The notes below the pieces were generated by a model that saw nothing but the letters and a program-made list of their open reading frames with translations, searched no databases and was not told the DNA's origin. Positions 8,066 to 16,655 of a DNA stretch of 35,052 nucleotides are shown here, one piece after another. The first letter of the stretch is position 1. Each line of letters starts with the position of its first letter. Source of the stretch: Candidatus Yonathbacteria bacterium RIFCSPLOWO2_01_FULL_47_33b (lineage in GTDB: Bacteria > Patescibacteriota > Minisyncoccia > Phycocordibacterales > UBA1550); assembly GCA_001823575.1 (NCBI GenBank), contig MHUW01000013.1, positions 1-35,052 of the forward strand, given 5' to 3'. A program made the position numbers and the translations under genes.

Positions 8066-8207
8066 ACCCAGTTAAATGATTTCAAATTATTAGTTTAGTT
8101 ACATTTTATGACAAAATCACACAAACGCAATAAAAAATTCTCAGTAGGTTTAACAGAGAATTTGAAATCACGATTTGAGGAGCTCCTCAAATCGTATTTA
8201 ACCGGGT
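8066..8207 (+). promoter_or_regulatory. Nested inverted-repeat leader upstream of pyrG
   Basis: ACCCAGTTAAAT/ATTTAACCGGGT, GATTTCAAATT/AATTTGAAATC, and the 26-bp perfect palindrome ACGATTTGAGGAGCTCCTCAAATCGT (8170-8195). Confidence 0.6.
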
Positions 8208-8249
8208 GTAGTTTTACTAAGTTCGCTTCGCTCACTAAGAAAAATTAAC

Positions 8250-9902
8250 ATGAAAAAAACACGTAAGTATATTTTTGTGGTGGGTGGTGTGATTTCCGGT
8301 GTCGGCAAAGGCATCACGACTTCATCCCTCGGCAAAATACTCCAGTCACATGGCTACCGCGTGACCGCCATGAAGATTGACCCGTACGTAAATGTTGACG
8401 CGGGTACTATGAACCCCACCGAGCACGGCGAGGTTTTTGTTTTAAAAGATGGCGACGAGACGGATCAGGACATGGGCAACTACGAGCGCTTCCTCGGCGC
8501 CTCGCTTACCCGTGACAACTATATGACGACCGGCCGTGTGTATCAGTCGGTTATCGAAAAGGAACGCGCTCTCGCGTACAAAGGCAAATGCGTGCAGGTG
8601 GTGCCGCATATTCCGTACGAGGTCATCGAGCGCATCGAGCGCGCGGGAGACAAGGCAAATGCCGAGATTGTCATCATTGAAGTTGGTGGGACGGTTGGTG
8701 AGTACGAGAACATTCTCTTTATCGAGACCGCGCGTATGCTCAAGATTAAAAAACCTGACGACGTGCTCTTTGTGATGGTGTCATATCTTCCGACGCCAGC
8801 AAAGGTGGGTGAGATGAAGACCAAACCAACCCAGCATGCGGTACGTGCACTCAACAGTACCGGTATCCAGCCTGACTTTATTATCGCGCGCTCCGATGTT
8901 GCCCTTGATAACAAGCGCAAAGAAAAACTCGCGCTTTTTTGTAATGTGCTCCCCGAGAGTGTGATTTCAGCGCCTGACGTCGATAGTGTATACGATGTCC
9001 CAGGCAATTTCGAAAAGGACAAGCTCGGTGAAAAAGTTTTGAAACGTCTCAAGCTCAAGAGTCGTGGCAAGACCGAAGGATGGAAAGAGTGGGAGAGTTT
9101 TGTACGCAAGGCACACAAAGCAGAGGATGAGGTACGTATCGCGGTTGTCGGCAAGTATTTCGACACGGGAGATTTTGTCCTCTCGGATTCGTATCTCTCG
9201 GTTATCGAGGCGCTCAAGTACTCGGCAATCCACCAAGGTAAAAAAGCAAAACTCGTGTGGCTCTCTGCGGTGGATTATGAGGGCAAGAACCCGCCCCTTG
9301 CTGAACTCATTGGGTTTGACGGCATTCTTGTTCCAGGCGGTTTTGGGACACGTGGCATCGAGGGAATATTGAACGTCATTCGTTTTGCGCGTGAACACAA
9401 GATTCCGTACTTCGGTATCTGCTATGGTATGCAGCTCGCCGTCATCGAGTACGCCCGCAACGTCCTCGGACTCAAGGATGCAACCTCGCGCGAGATAAAT
9501 CCAAAATCAAAAAATCTTGTCATCGACATTATGGAATCGCAAAAAGAAATTATTGCGAAAGCAAAGATGGGGAACAGTATGCGTCTCGGTACCTACACCG
9601 CAGCTTTGAAGAAAGGGACAATTGCTCGTGCCGCATACGGTGCTGACAGTGTCGAAGAGCGTCACCGTCACCGCTTTGAGGTGAATAATGCGTACGTTGC
9701 AGATCTTGAAAAAGCAGGCCTGGTGTTCTCTGGCACCTCACCTGATGGACACCTCATGGAGATTGTCGAGCTTCCACAAAAGGAGCACCCATTTTTCCTC
9801 GGCACACAATTCCACCCCGAGTTCCAAGCGAACCCTCTTCGTCCACACCCTGTCTTCAGCGCCTTCATCAAAGCAGCTATCACGCGCAGTAAGGGAAAGT
9901 AG
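8250..9902 (+). CDS. pyrG: CTP synthase
   Basis: KYIFVVGGVISGVGKGITTSSLGKIL...KIDPYVNVDAGTMNPTEHGEVFVL, glutaminase YFGICYGMQLAVIE. Confidence 0.98.
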   Translation: MKKTRKYIFVVGGVISGVGKGITTSSLGKILQSHGYRVTAMKIDPYVNVDAGTMNPTEHGEVFVLKDGDETDQDMGNYERFLGASLTRDNYMTTGRVYQSVIEKERALAYKGKCVQVVPHIPYEVIERIERAGDKANAEIVIIEVGGTVGEYENILFIETARMLKIKKPDDVLFVMVSYLPTPAKVGEMKTKPTQHAVRALNSTGIQPDFIIARSDVALDNKRKEKLALFCNVLPESVISAPDVDSVYDVPGNFEKDKLGEKVLKRLKLKSRGKTEGWKEWESFVRKAHKAEDEVRIAVVGKYFDTGDFVLSDSYLSVIEALKYSAIHQGKKAKLVWLSAVDYEGKNPPLAELIGFDGILVPGGFGTRGIEGILNVIRFAREHKIPYFGICYGMQLAVIEYARNVLGLKDATSREINPKSKNLVIDIMESQKEIIAKAKMGNSMRLGTYTAALKKGTIARAAYGADSVEERHRHRFEVNNAYVADLEKAGLVFSGTSPDGHLMEIVELPQKEHPFFLGTQFHPEFQANPLRPHPVFSAFIKAAITRSKGK

Positions 9903-9908
9903 GGTTTT

Positions 9909-10412
9909 ATGAAAAAACTCGAAAACAATTACGCGTTCATTGATAGTCAAAATGTAAACCTAAGCGTTCAGTCGTTGGGATGGAAACTTGATTTTGCCCG
10001 ATTCCGCGTCTATCTTGCGGAAAAGTACGGAGTAACGAAAGCATTCCTTTTTATAGGGTACGTAGAAGGAAATAATGACCTATATATGTCCCTACAAGCG
10101 GCAGGTTTTATTTGTGTGTTTAAACCGACTCTTGCCTACAAGGACGGGACAACAAAAGGAAACTGCGATGCCGAGCTTGTGTTGCAAGCAATGATTGAAT
10201 ATCCGAATTACGACAAAGCGGTTATTGTTACAGGGGATGGAGATTTTTATTGTCTTGTGAAATACTTGCTTGAGCACAGCAAGCTTAAGAGGGTTTTAAT
10301 TCCTAATATCTTTAAATATTCAGCACTTCTTAAGAAATTTGGGAAAAGCCAGCTTAGTTTTATGAATGACCTTAAAGAGAAATTGGAGTATAAAAAGAAA
10401 AGGACCCCGTAG
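9909..10412 (+). CDS. NYN domain (LabA/DUF88-like) putative RNase
   Basis: YAFIDSQNVNLSVQ, KGNCDAELVLQAM, AVIVTGDGDFYCLVKYL. Confidence 0.85.
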   Translation: MKKLENNYAFIDSQNVNLSVQSLGWKLDFARFRVYLAEKYGVTKAFLFIGYVEGNNDLYMSLQAAGFICVFKPTLAYKDGTTKGNCDAELVLQAMIEYPNYDKAVIVTGDGDFYCLVKYLLEHSKLKRVLIPNIFKYSALLKKFGKSQLSFMNDLKEKLEYKKKRTP

Positions 10413-10430
10413 GGACGGAACCCTACGGGG
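10405..10430 (+). terminator. Rho-independent-terminator-like hairpin
   Basis: CCCCGTAGGG-acggaa-CCCTACGGGG followed by gacTTTT. Confidence 0.65.
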
Positions 10431-10496
10431 GACTTTTCGTGGTGATACATTGTATATTACCAATCCACATCATTTTGTCAATCGTAATTCAGCCAT

Positions 10497-10817
10497 ATGG
10501 TAAAAACACACGTCAACGAACGGGGGTCGCACACGACGGTCATTGAAGGCTCTCGAGATATTTTGAAGTTGTTCAATAAGGCGGGGGTGCAGGTTTCGCC
10601 GGGTATTATTGAGGCGAACGTCAAGGCAAAGGGGAGGAGCGTAAAGCTCAAAAAGCTCAACAATGAGACCTTCGAAATGGTCGTTGTGGTAAAGAGTAGC
10701 AAGCAGACCTTTAAGGTATACGGCAACGACCAGAAAGGCATCACCAGCGTCATCCAGGGGCTCAAGGGGGCCGGTTGGAACGTCCAAGACACGATGGACC
10801 TCTCAGGTACAGACTAG
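10497..10817 (+). CDS. Conserved small hypothetical protein
   Basis: 106 aa ORF with coding-like composition. Confidence 0.6.
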   Translation: MVKTHVNERGSHTTVIEGSRDILKLFNKAGVQVSPGIIEANVKAKGRSVKLKKLNNETFEMVVVVKSSKQTFKVYGNDQKGITSVIQGLKGAGWNVQDTMDLSGTD

Positions 10818-10893
10818 GCTCTATTTTAGCCCGCGTATTGAAATAGTAGGCCGTTTTTGCTACTATCCCTAAGTACTGATTTAGTACGTATTT

Positions 10894-10964
10894 TGCGGGA
10901 TCGTCTAATGGTAGGACACATCCCTCTGGAGGATGTTATCTTGGTTCGAATCCAGGTCCCGCAG
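10894..10964 (+). tRNA. tRNA-Gln(CTG)
   Basis: Cloverleaf by eye: acceptor TGCGGGA/TCCCGCA with U1-A72 and G73, D arm GTC...GAC, anticodon arm CATCC-CTCTGGA-GGATG, T arm CTTGG-TTCGAAT-CCAGG. Confidence 0.88.
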
Positions 10965-11328
10965 CACTTCGACAGGCTCAGTGCCTAAAATTCTACAATG
11001 GGTTATTTTGTATATATTCTTCTTTGCAATCAGAAAACTTTTTATACAGGGAGCACCGATAATCTAGAAAGGAGAATCAAGGAACATAAAAGCAAAAAAT
11101 CATTTTACACGAAACAGTTTTCTGATATCGAGCTCGTTTACCAAGAGACATGCAAAGGAAAAATGGAAGCTGAGAAGAGAGAGTTTCAGATAAAGGGATG
11201 GAGTGCCGCAAAGAAGAGAGCTCTTATTGGTGGCAACAAGGAACTACTTAAGAAACTAAGTAAAAGCACTGAGTCTGTCGACGTACTGTGATAGAACAGT
11301 GGTGAGCTTGTCGAACCAGTCCCGCAGC
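10956..11328. mobile_element. Candidate GIY-YIG mini-element at the tRNA-Gln 3' end
   Basis: Direct repeat GTCCCGCAGC at 10956-10965 and 11319-11328; inverted TTCGACAGGCTCAGTG / CACTGAGTCTGTCGACG and GTGAGCTTGTCGAA at the ends. Confidence 0.55.
10998..11291 (+). CDS. Small GIY-YIG nuclease family protein
   Basis: GYFVYILLCNQKTFYTGSTDNLERRIKEHKS. Confidence 0.92.
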   Translation: MGYFVYILLCNQKTFYTGSTDNLERRIKEHKSKKSFYTKQFSDIELVYQETCKGKMEAEKREFQIKGWSAAKKRALIGGNKELLKKLSKSTESVDVL

Positions 11329-11340
11329 TGAATTTAAGTT

Positions 11341-11495
11341 TTTTGCTCGACCCAGTAGGTCATTCTGGTGAATGAGAAGCGTTCCTATACAAAAAAGCTA
11401 AAAATCGCGTCGCAGTGTCTCGCCTAGAGACGCAAGACGTGAACTAGGTAAAGGAGCAAAAATCACACCAGGAATGAGAACATTTCTGGTGTGAT
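11341..11495 (+). ncRNA. Putative structured noncoding region
   Basis: TTTTGCTC...GAGCAAAA closure, TCATTC-tggt-GAATGA, GTCTC-gccta-GAGAC, then ATCACACCAG...CTGGTGTGAT. Confidence 0.35.
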
Positions 11496-11601
11496 TAGAA
11501 TTAAAAAATTACCAAGTAGTAAAGAGACCACCCGGTAATACTAAGTTGGTACTAACTAAAACGTTTATAGGGTATAATAATACTGAAAGGTATTTAAAAA
11601 T

Positions 11602-12246
11602 ATGGAAAATATAAACATTACAAAAGAGGCTTCTGTTGCAAGTCAGCCTCAAGTGCCAGTAGTATCTTTAGTAAAAGAGCAGGCTATTGCTCCAAACTTG
11701 ATAAATATTCAAATCGGTGGGACCGAAGCGTTGTTGGGTAGCGCTGCGGTTCTCATTGCTGTCGGCGTTGCATGGGGGACCCTCAAGACTCTTGTTTCTG
11801 GTGTTAAAAATACTCTAGATAAAGAAGTTGCTCCTGATTTAAAAAACATAAGAGAAAGATTTGGGATTGTTGAGGATAGGGTTGAAACTTTGTGGAAGGA
11901 CAAATTAGCTCCCGCAAACTCACCAAGGCAATTAAACGAAAAAGGGAGCAATATTTTGGTTGGTAGTGGTATCAAAGAGATTGTCGATGAGAAAAAGGAA
12001 AAACTCCTAGAGCTTGTTAGGGCAAAAAATGTAAAAAACGCATATGATGCAGAAGAGGCAATAGAACAAGTTATGATGGAACTTCCCGATCATTGCCCCG
12101 ATATCGTAGATAGATTAAAGAGCGGAGCGTTTAAAGTTGGTGCCGATATAGGCGGACTACTTTTTGTTGGAAGTATTTATTTAAGAAATCAAATATTTGT
12201 TGATTTAGGGTTTAGTCTTGACGACCTCGATAGACCCAAAAATTAA
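11602..12246 (+). CDS. Hypothetical protein with one predicted hydrophobic segment
   Basis: 214 aa ORF; hydrophobic stretch ALLGSAAVLIAVGVAWGTL. Confidence 0.65.
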   Translation: MENINITKEASVASQPQVPVVSLVKEQAIAPNLINIQIGGTEALLGSAAVLIAVGVAWGTLKTLVSGVKNTLDKEVAPDLKNIRERFGIVEDRVETLWKDKLAPANSPRQLNEKGSNILVGSGIKEIVDEKKEKLLELVRAKNVKNAYDAEEAIEQVMMELPDHCPDIVDRLKSGAFKVGADIGGLLFVGSIYLRNQIFVDLGFSLDDLDRPKN

Positions 12247-12345
12247 TTTATTATTGCCACCTTTGTATGAATGAAAAACCTCCTTGCATGAAATTGAAAG
12301 GTCTCTAGTTCAGCTTTTTTTGACAAAAGCATATTATATATATTT

Positions 12346-12612
12346 ATGAACCCACACATTAGAGAAATATTTCGATATTCAATACTCGCACTTGCTGGGT
12401 ATATTCTTATATATAAAAATTTATGGGATTATTTACCATATTTTGTTATTGCAACTTTTCTTTTTGTGGCAGCGGAAGCTTTTTTCTATGGTGGCAGCAC
12501 TAATCATGAAATAAAATGTCGTGCTACTAATATTAAAATCATTTACTCGTGGGGTATTCTGGGGGTACTGATTGTTGTTGTTTATTTTTTGGGTGGTTTT
12601 AGTAATCTGTAA
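12346..12612 (+). CDS. Small hypothetical membrane protein
   Basis: 88 aa, several hydrophobic segments. Confidence 0.5.
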   Translation: MNPHIREIFRYSILALAGYILIYKNLWDYLPYFVIATFLFVAAEAFFYGGSTNHEIKCRATNIKIIYSWGILGVLIVVVYFLGGFSNL

Positions 12613-12614
12613 AT

Positions 12615-12941
12615 TTGAGCTTATATAAAAATATGAAATTTAATTTAAAAGAAGATCTTAGAAAAACTTTTAAAATTGGGTCTACTGATTTTAAATCGGC
12701 AATAATGGGTATTGTGATACTTTTGATTAGCTTAGTTCTGTTGAGTGGGTTGCTTATCGTGTGGAATTCATTTGGTGAACCAAAATCACAGTACAATTAT
12801 GAGATTTGTACAAAAGGGATTTTATCAAATTGTGTTAAAGTAGATAGATATAATATAAATTCTGCTGGAACTTGTGTTAGGTATTGGGGCGAAAAAGAGG
12901 GTACTTTATGTAAGGAATTCTACATAGAAGAAAATAAATAA
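12615..12941 (+). CDS. Small hypothetical membrane-anchored protein
   Basis: 108 aa, one hydrophobic segment, Cys residues in the C-terminal part. Confidence 0.5.
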   Translation: MSLYKNMKFNLKEDLRKTFKIGSTDFKSAIMGIVILLISLVLLSGLLIVWNSFGEPKSQYNYEICTKGILSNCVKVDRYNINSAGTCVRYWGEKEGTLCKEFYIEENK

Positions 12942-13038
12942 TAGCGAACATAACAGTTGGTTGAGTAATAGAAAATAAAAATTGCCCCTTTCGTCTAGGG
13001 TGTTTTTGTGGTATGGTTGTGGTGACTAAAGCAAAAAT

Positions 13039-13785
13039 ATGAATGATTTTACTAGATCTTTAAGTGATTGGTTTAAAGAAAAGACGAGCAGTTCCTTGTA
13101 TTTTACTTATTTTATTTTCGTTGTTGCTTGGAATTGGGAAACTTTCTATACACTGTTCTTTGAAGACGCCGCACTTTTTAAGTCACCTCGAATTGAATAT
13201 ATTTCAGCTAATTTAAAATTAAATATTTGCACTGAATTTTGGTGCGGACCCCTGGCAGATTTTATAACAAATAGTGTGTGGCACATTGGAGTTCCTGCTA
13301 TGCTCACCTTTTTTGCGGTAAAATATTTTCCTCAAATTAATGCTTGGGCGCATGGAATTGAAGTAAAAAATTACTTTGAAAGAAGACGTGCTTATGATAC
13401 TGAGAGGGTTGCTTATGAAGAGGGGCTAACCATTGCTTTAATGGCTGAAGCAGAACAAAAACAAAAACAAAAAACAGTAAAGGAGTTTATTCAAAAAGCA
13501 CAAACACAAGAAGAAAAATGGGATTTTGAGTTTCAGAAAATTGATGAGGAAGATACGCGGGCGATCCAAAATGGCTTTCAATGTGTTTATGAAAAAAATG
13601 GATATGTTACAACAAATGCATCACAAGCAATTAATACTACTTTTAAATACATTCCCCACGGATTATATGGGCGCCTTGATTCTCTTGGTTTAATAAAGAG
13701 GGTTGAGGGTAGTTCAGGCAGAATAGAGTTTACTGAAAAAGGGAAATATTTTATACGACAATTGCAAAAACAAAAGAAACTGTAA
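13039..13785 (+). CDS. Hypothetical membrane protein with C-terminal winged-helix-like region
   Basis: Two hydrophobic segments, coiled region, C-terminal GLYGRLDSLGLIKRVEGSSGRIEFTEKGKYFI. Confidence 0.6.
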   Translation: MNDFTRSLSDWFKEKTSSSLYFTYFIFVVAWNWETFYTLFFEDAALFKSPRIEYISANLKLNICTEFWCGPLADFITNSVWHIGVPAMLTFFAVKYFPQINAWAHGIEVKNYFERRRAYDTERVAYEEGLTIALMAEAEQKQKQKTVKEFIQKAQTQEEKWDFEFQKIDEEDTRAIQNGFQCVYEKNGYVTTNASQAINTTFKYIPHGLYGRLDSLGLIKRVEGSSGRIEFTEKGKYFIRQLQKQKKL

Positions 13786-13938
13786 GTGTTGACAGTACCC
13801 CCAGGGTGAGTTCTTGGGAAAATTTGTACGTGGTGTAATTTTTAAGGCAACAAAACCCCGACCTTTGTAAAAGGTATCGTGGTACAATGAATCCCAGATG
13901 ATGTTTGTTTGATATTAAATTTTTAACAAAACAAAACT

Positions 13939-14403
13939 ATGAATAAAGTGACGGTTACAGCGACAGCATTGCGTATGCTCTTGGGGTGGCTTATGTTTTT
14001 TGCGGGGATTGAAAAGGTGCTCAATCCTGAGTGGACCGCACAAGGTTTTCTTTTGGGTGCGAAAACGTTTGCAGGTTTTTATGCGTGGTTCGCGCTCCCT
14101 ATGAATACATGGTGGGTGGACCCTTTGAATGCGTGGGGGATTACGCTTGTTGGTGTGGCGCTCTTGCTTGGTATCGCCATACGCCCCGCTGCGTGGGCTG
14201 GCGCAGTGCTGATGATTCTCTATTATTTCCCACAAAATGTTTTTCCTGCAGTACCGCACGGCTACATCGTTGAGGAACACATTATTTATGCAGCGGCTAT
14301 GATATTTATCGCAGTTTTCGCCCCAGCCCAGCATTTTGGCCTAGGCAAAATGCTCCGCGGTACATTCCTCGGACGGTTGCCGGTGGTCGGGCCGATGCTG
14401 TAG
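13939..14403 (+). CDS. DoxX-like membrane protein
   Basis: RMLLGWLMFFAGIEKVLNPEWTAQGFL, 4 hydrophobic segments. Confidence 0.75.
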   Translation: MNKVTVTATALRMLLGWLMFFAGIEKVLNPEWTAQGFLLGAKTFAGFYAWFALPMNTWWVDPLNAWGITLVGVALLLGIAIRPAAWAGAVLMILYYFPQNVFPAVPHGYIVEEHIIYAAAMIFIAVFAPAQHFGLGKMLRGTFLGRLPVVGPML

Positions 14404-14413
14404 TTTCCGCCGT

Positions 14414-14446
14414 AAAAAACACCCTCTTTAAGGGGGTGTTTTTTAC
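14414..14446 (+). terminator. Hairpin terminator
   Basis: AAAAAACACCC...GGGGTGTTTTTT. Confidence 0.65.
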
Positions 14447-14528
14447 ATAAAGGTGTGCTAGTGTTGACTGAAAGATGGCTACGAGTCTCAATTGATATTG
14501 TGGCGTGCTTAAGGAATAAATATTATTT

Positions 14529-15245
14529 ATGGTTTTCAATATAAAAAATGTCAAAGGTGATGTGGTTGTTAGTAATAATCAGTCTGGCGGAGTCACAAGC
14601 AAAGTTAATCACCACACTAGCTTCATTAATGAGCACAAAAAAACACTTGCGGGAGCTGTTGCATTAATTGCTAGTTGTGTCGGGGTCCTCGATTATTTTA
14701 ACATTAACCCTTTCAAAAAAATGGCAGAAGGAAATCAAAACCCAATAAATATCCAGGACATATCTGGAGATGTAACAGTTTCAAATAACCAGTCTGGTGG
14801 TGTGACGGCGCATACTGTAAATATAACTACTGGTTTACATAAAAGAACACTAACAGAAAAGAAATCTTATATTATTCAAGAATTAAAGAAGAAACCTATA
14901 GCAGCATACCGATTGTATTATTCTCCTAATGACCCCGAAATAAATGCTTTCGCGTCTGAAATTAATCAAATATTGACAGAGTCTGGATGGAAGGAAATTA
15001 GTCCAATAAAGATAATGGCTGGCACAAGCTTACCTCCAGGTGTTACCGTGGTTGTTTTAAAGCCTGAAGAGCCGATGGTCACGCTCATCGATCAGGTTTG
15101 GAATGCCCTTGGTCACCAAGGAGTAACAGGACAAATCCTGCCCGACGTGGAAAATGTATTTACTGTACGAGGTTGGCCCCCCGTTGAGTTGCCTCAAGGC
15201 ATGAATGGAACAGTAATTTTTATAGGACCAAATCCATTAAACTAA
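14529..15245 (+). CDS. Hypothetical protein with duplicated GDVxVSNNQSGGVT motif and a TM segment
   Basis: NVKGDVVVSNNQSGGVTS and DISGDVTVSNNQSGGVTA; TLAGAVALIASCVGVLDYF. Confidence 0.7.
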   Translation: MVFNIKNVKGDVVVSNNQSGGVTSKVNHHTSFINEHKKTLAGAVALIASCVGVLDYFNINPFKKMAEGNQNPINIQDISGDVTVSNNQSGGVTAHTVNITTGLHKRTLTEKKSYIIQELKKKPIAAYRLYYSPNDPEINAFASEINQILTESGWKEISPIKIMAGTSLPPGVTVVVLKPEEPMVTLIDQVWNALGHQGVTGQILPDVENVFTVRGWPPVELPQGMNGTVIFIGPNPLN

Positions 15246-15266
15246 GAAAGCGTAATAACTGAATAC

Positions 15267-15503
15267 CTACGCCTTCTTTAAGAAGCAGGCTTTGAGCATG
15301 ATGCCTTTGACGCCGTCGCCGCTGCCCATGATGTGCTCGCCGTCGTCTTCGAGGGTGATGTTCTTGACCTTGGTGCCTCGTTTGACGACCGAGGATCCGC
15401 CTTTTACTTTTAGGTCTTTGATAACAACAACCGTGTCACCTTTGCTCAAGACGTTCCCGTTGCTGTCTTTTATTACTACTACGTCGTCTTCGTCTTCATC
15501 CAT
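15267..15503 (-). CDS. PhnA/YjdM C-terminal-domain-like protein
   Basis: VVVIKDSNGNVLSKGDTVVVIKDLKVKGGSSVVKRGTKVKNI. Confidence 0.85.
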   Translation of the reverse strand: MDEDEDDVVVIKDSNGNVLSKGDTVVVIKDLKVKGGSSVVKRGTKVKNITLEDDGEHIMGSGDGVKGIMLKACFLKKA

Positions 15504-15533
15504 ATTTTTGTTGTATTAGCGTTTATTATTTCT

Positions 15534-16544
15534 TTATACCAGATATTTTCCATTTTCAAAAATCACTTCACCATCGGCGAGAACACGGTCAACAACGGGG
15601 AAGACGTCGATGTGAAACTTTGACTTGTGGGCGGTGATGCCTTCCTTTTTGTAGACACTGTGCTTTTCGCCGAGTGAGAAGTGGAGCCCGACCAAGCGCT
15701 CAAAGGCGGTGATGTCCTGCATATAGCGCTCGCGGGTGATGGCGCGATTGAGACCGAAACCAATCTCGCGAATGAGTGGGCGCTCAAACTCTTTTATGTT
15801 CTCAATAATTTTTCCAAATGATTCTGGTGCATCGTCTTGCCAGCCGACGATGAGACCTTCTTTTACATCCACGCGGAACGGTATGTGCATATTGATAGAA
15901 AAGTCTGAACCCGCGTACGCATAGATCATAAACGAGCCGTTCATCTGTGCGAAGTCTGCGCATTCGGTAAACACTTCGCCGATGGGAAAGGTGCCACCTA
16001 TGTTTTCCATACCCGCATAGTCACCGATGTTGAGTTTTGGTGAGAGGACGCCGCCCGTGACCACGAGCTCGGCATCGCCCGCCTGAATACGGAGTTCCTT
16101 GATGCGCTCGAGCTTTGCTTTGAGCTTGGGGCCGATGCCGCGATACCAGTTGATGTCGTACTCGAGGGCGTTGATATACACATCCCATATATCCTCGGTA
16201 TTGCGATGGAGGTGGAGGTGTTCGATAACTTTCAGCTTTTTGTTAAAGAGGTGCAAGCGAATACGAAAAGCGTCGAGGAGGAAGTTTGAAGACTGAATGA
16301 GTACGACGAGGTCGCCGGGGCGCATAGCGTCGAATGCGGCGATGACTTCTTCTTTGCTCACCGCATCAAAGTCTACAAAGCGCGCATCGGGGAGCGCTGT
16401 GCGATAGGCGGCGGTCAAAATATCGGTGAGACCATAGCGTGTGTCGTACACCACCAAGGCTTTTTCGTTTGGTTTTTTCTCTATCGCGAGGTTCACGATG
16501 TCGGTGACGTTTTTGGTCGCGAGGGCGAGTAAATCTTTGTTCAT
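15534..16544 (-). CDS. Aminopeptidase (M29/leucyl aminopeptidase T-like)
   Basis: GGTFPIGEVFTECADFAQMNGSF and FGLNRAITRERYMQDITAFERLVGLHFSLGEKHSV; start set at MNKDLLALATKN. Confidence 0.7.
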   Translation of the reverse strand: MNKDLLALATKNVTDIVNLAIEKKPNEKALVVYDTRYGLTDILTAAYRTALPDARFVDFDAVSKEEVIAAFDAMRPGDLVVLIQSSNFLLDAFRIRLHLFNKKLKVIEHLHLHRNTEDIWDVYINALEYDINWYRGIGPKLKAKLERIKELRIQAGDAELVVTGGVLSPKLNIGDYAGMENIGGTFPIGEVFTECADFAQMNGSFMIYAYAGSDFSINMHIPFRVDVKEGLIVGWQDDAPESFGKIIENIKEFERPLIREIGFGLNRAITRERYMQDITAFERLVGLHFSLGEKHSVYKKEGITAHKSKFHIDVFPVVDRVLADGEVIFENGKYLV

Positions 16545-16586
16545 ATATATAGAGCCTAGCTCAAAATGAGAAAAAAGCAAAATACT

Positions 16587-16630
16587 CGCCGTCAATATAA
16601 GGTGACGGCCGTCACCTTATATTGACGGCG
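16587..16630. repeat. 44-bp perfect palindrome
   Basis: CGCCGTCAATATAAGGTGACGGCCGTCACCTTATATTGACGGCG; both 22-nt halves are exact reverse complements. Confidence 0.95.
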
Positions 16631-16655
16631 AAGAAAGTGTATCGTGGTGGGGTTG

